Shown here in pieces: positions 5,624-10,008 of a stretch of DNA of 10,008 bases. The stretch lies in NCBI GenBank assembly GCA_016295375.1, contig JAEDLI010000088.1, forward strand, positions 1 to 10,008. Direction: 5' to 3'. How positions within the stretch are numbered: position 1 is the stretch's first letter; each line of letters starts with the position of its first letter. This DNA is from Fibrobacter sp. (GTDB taxonomy: Bacteria > Fibrobacterota > Fibrobacteria > Fibrobacterales > Fibrobacteraceae). The position numbers and the translations under genes are program-made. The notes beneath the pieces are model-generated. The model was not told where the DNA came from. It saw only the letters and a list, made by a program, of their open reading frames with translations, and did not search any database.

Positions 5624-7123
5624 TTAAATATCCAGGTCGATACCTACGCCCACGCCGCGGCTTTCACGCTTGTAAGTGTTCTTGCCGTATTCCACGTCTT
5701 CTTCCCAGTCCTTATACAGGGAATGGAAATAGCCCAGGTTGAACTTGAGCCAGTCGGTAGCCCTGAAGGCAAGGCCGAAACCGAAGGTGGTATTGTCCAG
5801 AATGATGCTCATCTCGCTCAGGTATTCGTCGGAGAGGTTGTAGCGGGTCACCTGCACGCCACCGCTCAATGTCCAGCGGGTCAAGAAATCCACTTCCACG
5901 CCGTAGAGGAACTCGTCGGTATCGTCAGCATACTTTTCCTGCTTACCGGGGAGGTTCGCCTTGGAGTCGAACCAGTGGCCATAACCCAGGCTCAAGCGCA
6001 GGTTGTCCAGCAGGGAGTAGGTAAGGCCCGCGTAGATGGAGGCGGGAATGTCGTTGTCGCTCTTGACGCCGTCATCGTAGCTGTCAATGCCCACCTGGTT
6101 CACCTTGGTGTCGTTTTCCATCTCGATGGAGGTATTGTATTCAAAACGAAGGCCAAAGGAGAGGCGCTTGTAGTTGATGGCAAGAGCCGCGATGGGGGTA
6201 ATGCCGTAACCCGTCTGTTCCACGTCCAGTTCCTTGTCGGAAACCTGGGCGGCCACGGCCTCAAGGGTCTTGGACTTGATCATGAGTTCTTCGGCCTGGG
6301 CAGCGTACTGTTCGGCAGCAGCCTTGCTCTGGGCGGCAGAAGCCTTGTCACCGGCAGTGGCGTACTTTTCGGCGGCGGCAGCATACTGCTCGGCGGCACC
6401 GGCGGCCTCCCCTGCCTTGCCGGCCAGGTAATCAGAAACGTTCTTGAAGGTAGAGGCGGCTTCCACCATACTGCCGTCCAGCCCGAGAATCTCGTTCTTC
6501 GGGTTCACCTTGATATTCTTCAGTGCGCCTTCGTAGTGGTTGTAGGCGTAGTTGAAGCGGGCGCCCAGGTAGATAGAGGCAAAGTCCACAATGCGGTAAG
6601 AGGCACCCAGGGCAAAGCCGAATATGTAGGAGGTTCCCTTCAAGGAAATGTCCGCATCGTAATCCGTCGTTTCGAGACCGTTCTGGGTCAGCATTCCGGG
6701 AATCTGAGCCACGGCCACGTCAAAGGAGGGGAATCCGTCCTTGTAGTTCAGGGCGCCACCGCCACCGGTGATTCCGAAATAGCCCGAAAGGGCCAGGTTG
6801 CCGCGGTGCCAGGTCACAAGGGCGCTGGGCATGGCCGGAATCTGGGCCTTGCCGCGGAACTTTTTCTCCCCACCAAACAGCGGGGATTCTGTATAGGTGT
6901 TACGGCTCTGCCAGAATGCCTGGGAGTTGAGGGAGATGTGGAAGCCGTCGGTCATGAAGGCTGTACCGGCGGGGTTGTAGTAGGGAGCGTCCGCCTCGGT
7001 AGTGGCATAGCGGGCCACATTGCGCAGATAGGCCGCGGACTGGTTGGTGTTGGTATTCAGACCGCTAGCCAAGGCCAGGGACGAAAAAGCGCCCATAAGG
7101 CCAATAATTTGGGGGAGTTTCAT
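5624..7123 (-). CDS. FadL/OmpP1/TodX-family outer-membrane transporter with Ala-rich insert
   Basis: This is a 499-residue beta-barrel protein that would carry hydrophobic compounds (long-chain fatty acids or aromatics) across the outer membrane. A signal peptide with likely cleavage after ALAS (17-20) is followed by the family's N-terminal plug signature: N-Q-S-A at 27-30, then A-D-A-P-Y-Y-N-P-A-G (44-53; YNPAG is the hallmark). The rest is alternating aromatic/hydrophobic strands (LALSGYFGITGG, SIYLGARFNYAYNHYEG, LSFGLRFEYN, LRLSLGYGHWF, KFNLGYFHSLY). The C-terminus ends in the barrel strand GVGVGIDLDI. An unusual helical insert at about 220-300 contains heptad-like AEQYAAA/AEKYATA units. 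The length of about 500 residues, compared with about 420-450 for typical members, is explained by this insert. AGAGAAGG 7 bases before the ATG supports the start. The gene is monocistronic, with its own terminator. Confidence 0.9.
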   Translation of the reverse strand: MKLPQIIGLMGAFSSLALASGLNTNTNQSAAYLRNVARYATTEADAPYYNPAGTAFMTDGFHISLNSQAFWQSRNTYTESPLFGGEKKFRGKAQIPAMPSALVTWHRGNLALSGYFGITGGGGALNYKDGFPSFDVAVAQIPGMLTQNGLETTDYDADISLKGTSYIFGFALGASYRIVDFASIYLGARFNYAYNHYEGALKNIKVNPKNEILGLDGSMVEAASTFKNVSDYLAGKAGEAAGAAEQYAAAAEKYATAGDKASAAQSKAAAEQYAAQAEELMIKSKTLEAVAAQVSDKELDVEQTGYGITPIAALAINYKRLSFGLRFEYNTSIEMENDTKVNQVGIDSYDDGVKSDNDIPASIYAGLTYSLLDNLRLSLGYGHWFDSKANLPGKQEKYADDTDEFLYGVEVDFLTRWTLSGGVQVTRYNLSDEYLSEMSIILDNTTFGFGLAFRATDWLKFNLGYFHSLYKDWEEDVEYGKNTYKRESRGVGVGIDLDI

Positions 7124-7161
7124 GAGGGGACCTTCTCTGTTTTGAGGAATTCGGCCCCAAA

Positions 7162-7213
7162 GTTAGAAATGAATCCCACGAATTTATCTACATTTCGCTT
7201 ACTTTTTTCTAAC
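7162..7213. repeat. 8-bp inverted repeat in the FadL upstream region
   Basis: GTTAGAAA (7162-7169) and TTTCTAAC (7206-7213) are exact reverse complements 36 bases apart. They flank a weak minus-strand -10 candidate TAGATA (7185-7190), and the right arm overlaps the position of its -35. The repeat could be a regulator site, but a chance match of this size is possible in AT-rich sequence. Confidence 0.3.
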
Positions 7214-7244
7214 GTGAAGAAAAATAAAAGCGTTTTGTATGTTT

Positions 7245-7318
7245 GGCCCGTGTCGTGGGCCCGCCCCCGTATTGGACTCGGGGGCTTCCCTCGGGTCTAT
7301 TGGCGGGGCCTGCCGCCA
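7245..7318. terminator. Three consecutive GC-rich hairpins after the ABC permease
   Basis: There are three perfect stems in 74 bases. TGGCGG/CCGCCA is at 7301-7318 with a 6-base loop, GCCCCCG/CGGGGGC at 7263-7285 with a 9-base loop, and GGCCC/GGGCC at 7245-7261 with a 7-base loop. On the minus strand they follow the permease stop at 7336. None has a direct U-run, but CTTTTATTTTTC comes about 13-20 bases later. They probably end or stabilise the 3' end of the permease transcript. Confidence 0.45.
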
Positions 7319-7335
7319 CGGCGCCTAGAACCGCC

Positions 7336-7980
7336 CTAGAGGGACACGAACCGCCGGAGCCCAAAGCTTACGGAAACCGCACACAAGACGACAGAAGCCA
7401 CCAAGGTCACCGCAGGCAACAACAGTCCCTGCAAGAACACCTCGTGGAACATCTGCACCAGAAGGAGCAGCGGCACAATCAGGAACAGGGAAATATGGGC
7501 CGCCGCCCGCACCGTCTTCACCCGGAGCGAGAGCATCAGGGAAAAGGCCGTCGTGAGAAGCACCGCCGAAAGAGCTCCCAGGATAGAAGCCACCGCGGAC
7601 ACCGCAGGAATATCCGGATGGGCAAGCCAGTAGGCCGACTGGGCCAAAAGGGAGAACACCACAGGGAAAGGGAGTATGGCCAGAAGCTTGCCCCAGAAAA
7701 GTGTCGAAGGCTTTATCGGAGAAAGCTGCAAAAGCTCCAGGGAATTGCGCTCGCGCTCCCCCGCAAAGGAATCTCCGGCCAAGGGTGCCCCCATGGGCGC
7801 CATAAGGCACCCCAGCAAAAGCATCATGTAGCCTTCCATGCCCTCCATAATCTGCCCACCGTATCGCGACACGGAAATCGTCTGACTCGCCGCGAGAATC
7901 ACCGGCGGGATAATGAAGGGAATCCAGAAACGCGGATCCCTAAAAATCAGGCGAAGTTCGTGTCTAAAAACGTGGAGCAT
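7336..7980 (-). CDS. ABC-2 type transporter permease
   Basis: This 214-residue integral inner-membrane protein has about six hydrophobic segments (roughly 19-33, 51-69, 97-119, 126-150, 158-177, 183-205). Between TM2 and TM3 sits the cytoplasmic motif G-E-R-E-R-N-S-L-E (74-82), then LL-LSPI. This motif is typical of NatB/ABC-2 permeases and contacts the ATPase subunit. It would form half of an export pump for an unknown substrate. No ATP-binding subunit is present in the window, either up- or downstream, so it may pair with a distant ATPase. The gene is GC-rich, in sharp contrast with the restriction-modification genes 30 bases upstream. No good Shine-Dalgarno precedes the ATG, and an in-frame TAG shortly upstream rules out a long N-terminal extension. 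It is shorter than two-domain ABC-2 proteins but normal for compact half-size permeases. Confidence 0.85.
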   Translation of the reverse strand: MLHVFRHELRLIFRDPRFWIPFIIPPVILAASQTISVSRYGGQIMEGMEGYMMLLLGCLMAPMGAPLAGDSFAGERERNSLELLQLSPIKPSTLFWGKLLAILPFPVVFSLLAQSAYWLAHPDIPAVSAVASILGALSAVLLTTAFSLMLSLRVKTVRAAAHISLFLIVPLLLLVQMFHEVFLQGLLLPAVTLVASVVLCAVSVSFGLRRFVSL

Positions 7981-8010
7981 GGAAAATAAGGCGAGTGGGA
8001 TCTTCTAGAA

Positions 8011-8895
8011 CTAGAATTTCCACACATCTTCGAACATAAAATAATCAAATGGCTTTATATATTTTTTTAAAAGAATATCGCTTTTCATATTGGGACGAAG
8101 ATCACAATAATAAACTCCATCAAGCGGAGTCAATTTTATTGTGTATCCCTTAAAATGTCCAGACTTAAACGTTGCGTTTACTCCATATTTCGGTGCAACG
8201 CCCTTTCTTTGCACATCATTTAAAAAAATTGCAAAATGAGGTGTCTGAGAATTTGTCAAACGATTATACAAATGTTTGTCTATAAAAATTTTGTCCAATC
8301 GATCCTTACTTGTTGTTTTTACAGAACCTATCGCTTTGATTTCATCTCTATCCTTTACAACCAAGTCATGTTGATACGCCATTTCACATAAAATATCGCT
8401 ACCATTTTTTACAGGAATTTTCACTATTCCCGTATCAACATCTATTCCCGCAGACAGCATAATCAATCGAACAAACCGTTCGAACAAATCCCCTGCATTT
8501 TTTCTAGCTGCATTACTTTCATTAGAGGGAAGAGCATCTAAAGCAATCCCTATAGTTTGTTGACATGTATAAACATACTGATTAAGATTTTCCCTATAAC
8601 CAATTTCGTTTTTCAAATCCCTTAAATGTTTCAATGAATAGTTAAAATCCTTCCTAGCATTTCCAATTTTTTTTTCATTCAACATCAACCGACTATTTAC
8701 AGGGCGACTAACATTATAATTCCCGTCCGTCTTATATTGAAAAAAATGATAATCTGGCTCGTTTTGTGCAACAATATCGGCCTGAAAACCATTTTGCATA
8801 AATTCTAGAAATTTTTCCGCAAAAGACGAAAAATCTTCAATTTTCTCAAAATATTTTTTTTCTTTTACTATATCTAGCAATTCAGACAACTTCAT
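8011..8895 (-). CDS. Putative type II restriction endonuclease, partner of the upstream methyltransferase
   Basis: This 294-residue cytoplasmic protein has no signal peptide. Its start ATG overlaps the methyltransferase stop as ATGA, with GGAGG well placed upstream, so the two are translationally coupled. A PD-(D/E)xK-like nuclease core is plausible in the second half: Glu139 in GDLFERFV, Asp177 in QHDLVV, and Lys193 in I-G-S-V-K-T-T-S-K-D-R, followed by a helix and strand HFAIFLNDVQRKG. If so, the usual acidic residue of (D/E)xK is Ser191, a departure from the standard motif. The N-terminal half is charged and helical and may bind DNA. I do not recognise the exact family or recognition site. 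The role as endonuclease rests mainly on the neighbouring methyltransferase. AT-rich codon use matches the methyltransferase and not the flanking genes, which points to joint horizontal transfer. Confidence 0.72.
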   Translation of the reverse strand: MKLSELLDIVKEKKYFEKIEDFSSFAEKFLEFMQNGFQADIVAQNEPDYHFFQYKTDGNYNVSRPVNSRLMLNEKKIGNARKDFNYSLKHLRDLKNEIGYRENLNQYVYTCQQTIGIALDALPSNESNAARKNAGDLFERFVRLIMLSAGIDVDTGIVKIPVKNGSDILCEMAYQHDLVVKDRDEIKAIGSVKTTSKDRLDKIFIDKHLYNRLTNSQTPHFAIFLNDVQRKGVAPKYGVNATFKSGHFKGYTIKLTPLDGVYYCDLRPNMKSDILLKKYIKPFDYFMFEDVWKF

Positions 8896-9869
8896 CGAAT
8901 ACTCTCCCTCCGTTGATTATTTTCACGATCAAACCGAAGCCAATAATCTAAATCATGCTTTTTTATAGAACTCAATCTCTTTTTCGCCCATGAATTATAC
9001 TCAGCATTCATATCACAACCAACCCATTTTCGGCAAAGTTGTTCAGCAACAACCAATGAAGTTCCCGATCCTGAAAACGGATCCAAAATCACATCACCCG
9101 GATTACTCGAAGACAGCAGTATTTTTCTTAAAAGTTCCTCTGGTTTTTGCGTAGGGTGTTTCGTCTTTTCTTCCATACCATTGCAGGTCGTAGGAATTTC
9201 AATAACATCTTTCGGCTTTGCACCAAGTGGATGTGGCACCCAATCATTATTTCTTTGTTTGCCTTTAGAAAACTGACTAGTTACAGACTGAGGATGTGAA
9301 GGATATTTCAAGGTATGTTCATTATACGGAATCCGAACCAAATCTAAATTCATCGTATAATTCTTACTCTTGCGAAGCAATAAGATGCTTTCGTGAGAAC
9401 GGCCCCAATCCTTACCTAAGTTAGCCTTATTTTTGTAATACCAAACAAGCCATTTGCACGAATTAAAATACCTCATTGAAGGATGTTTCAAATCAGCTAA
9501 AATTTCTGAAAAACCACAGATAAACAAACACCCTGTCGGCTTTAAAATCCGAGAACATTCGCTAACCCACTCCATAGACCATTGAATATAAGCCTCTTGG
9601 GATTCAAATTTATCCCAATCAGCCTTTTTTATATTATATGGGGGATCGGCAAAAACAACATCCACGCATTCACTTTTCAGCGATTTCAACCAAGCAAGAC
9701 TGTCTGATTGGAAAAGAATCCCATTCCGGTAACAACAAGCAACCTGTCGTTTATCAACACATTCAAAAAGGCCGGTTACGGCGGATTCATCAATAGAGCA
9801 TTCCTCCACTTTTTCCTCAGGAAAAAGCGAAAAAACATTATCCTCTTTTTTCTGAACCTTTTTTGGCAT
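8892..9869 (-). CDS. Beta-class site-specific DNA methyltransferase (probably N6-adenine)
   Basis: This 325-residue enzyme transfers a methyl group from S-adenosylmethionine to DNA bases, protecting host sites from the partner nuclease. Catalytic motif IV DPPYN (75-79) precedes the SAM-binding motif I region HPTQKP...DVILDPFSGSGT (238-270), the order that defines beta-class enzymes. DPPY indicates adenine-N6 or, less often, cytosine-N4. K-A-D-W-D-K-F after DPPYN, RSHESILLL and NYTMNLD-VRIPY recall M.MboII/RsrI-like enzymes, but the target site cannot be read from sequence. The start at 9869 is chosen because AGGTGA lies 5 bases upstream and the frame further upstream overlaps ettA in another frame with a non-family, Arg-rich sequence. 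It begins 2 bases after the ettA stop, and its ribosome-binding site is made from the last ettA codons. The N-terminal 45 residues are a charged extension without known motif. Confidence 0.93.
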   Translation of the reverse strand: MPKKVQKKEDNVFSLFPEEKVEECSIDESAVTGLFECVDKRQVACCYRNGILFQSDSLAWLKSLKSECVDVVFADPPYNIKKADWDKFESQEAYIQWSMEWVSECSRILKPTGCLFICGFSEILADLKHPSMRYFNSCKWLVWYYKNKANLGKDWGRSHESILLLRKSKNYTMNLDLVRIPYNEHTLKYPSHPQSVTSQFSKGKQRNNDWVPHPLGAKPKDVIEIPTTCNGMEEKTKHPTQKPEELLRKILLSSSNPGDVILDPFSGSGTSLVVAEQLCRKWVGCDMNAEYNSWAKKRLSSIKKHDLDYWLRFDRENNQRRESIR

Positions 9870-9871
9870 TA

Positions 9872-10008
9872 TCACCTCGTCAACGTCTTGTACTTGATGG
9901 GCTTGGGGTTTTCCGCATCTTCGCCGAGACGCTTGCGGCGGTCGGCTTCGTATTCGCTCCAGTTGCCTTCGAACCACACCACCTTGGAATCGCCTTCGTA
10001 AGCGAGGA
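9872..10008 (-). CDS. ettA: Energy-dependent translational throttle protein EttA, C-terminal end only
   Basis: The last 44 codons of a gene entering from the right edge translate to L-A-Y-E-G-D-S-K-V-V-W-F-E-G-N, then a charged helix, then PKPIKYKTLTR and TGA. This matches the C-terminus of EttA (FEGDSKVEWFEGN...PKRIKYK in the E. coli protein as I recall it), an ABC-F ATPase. EttA binds the ribosomal E site and adjusts the first elongation step according to the ATP/ADP ratio. The GC-rich codons contrast with the methyltransferase that follows 2 bases later. The stop codon lies inside the Shine-Dalgarno of that gene. Confidence 0.88.
   Translation of the reverse strand, partial: LAYEGDSKVVWFEGNWSEYEADRRKRLGEDAENPKPIKYKTLTR

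Noticed and set aside
5723..7339. Long open frame of 538 codons on the plus strand
   Set aside because: It is the antisense of the FadL-family gene. Its Gly/Val-rich sequence has no domain, and the minus-strand frame has a signal peptide, plug motif, terminator and ribosome-binding site.
7243..7989. Open frame of 248 codons on the plus strand
   Set aside because: It is antisense to the ABC permease. Its Arg/His/Gln-rich composition is typical of a reversed membrane protein gene.
9870..9977. A 36-codon N-terminal extension of the methyltransferase starting at 9977
   Set aside because: It overlaps the ettA C-terminus in another frame, is Arg/Pro-rich as expected for an out-of-frame GC-rich reading, and ignores the well-spaced AGGTGA before the ATG at 9869.

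Overview
The window looks like chromosome of a Fibrobacter-type bacterium (phylum Fibrobacterota). This is inferred from style, not from a database match. Signs are two Ser/Gly-rich lipoproteins, a FadL/OmpP1 porin, recurrent TATATT -10 boxes just upstream of genes, moderate GC, and a Gram-negative envelope. Almost every protein gene is on the minus strand. The exception is the RNase P RNA gene, which is on the plus strand.

Reading along the minus strand from the right edge: the last 44 codons of ettA (ABC-F translation factor) are followed after 2 bases by an AT-rich restriction-modification pair, a beta-class DNA methyltransferase and a putative restriction endonuclease that overlap by ATGA. 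Thirty bases further comes a GC-rich ABC-2 permease with no ATP-binding partner in view. The composition step suggests the R-M pair was inserted into a resident ettA/permease neighbourhood and uses the ettA transcript and stop region for expression. A run of three GC hairpins separates the permease from a FadL-family outer-membrane transporter carrying an unusual Ala-rich helical insert. Its hairpin terminator is followed by the promoter of a 532-residue lipoprotein with two internal four-cysteine repeats and a C-terminal beta-rich domain.

The lipoprotein gene and rnpB converge on a shared 11-bp terminator hairpin. Left of rnpB, a short-chain dehydrogenase/reductase and a small alpha/beta hydrolase form a two-gene operon. 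Then comes an AAA_14/DUF4143-type ATPase with a near-consensus promoter placed so close to its ATG that the mRNA may be leaderless. Directly after the ATPase stop codon, in the same frame, lies a 51-codon helix-turn-helix remnant without its own start. The left edge holds the 5' part of another lipoprotein gene. Its signal-peptide n-region and Ser-rich linker are interrupted by what look like in-frame copies of dispersed palindromic repeats.

No tRNA, CRISPR array, transposase or integrase was seen. No gene-free stretch exceeds 300 bases. The most unusual points are the repeats inside the lipoprotein coding region, the in-frame HTH remnant behind the ATPase stop, the exact placement of the R-M pair behind ettA, and the helical insert in the FadL barrel.
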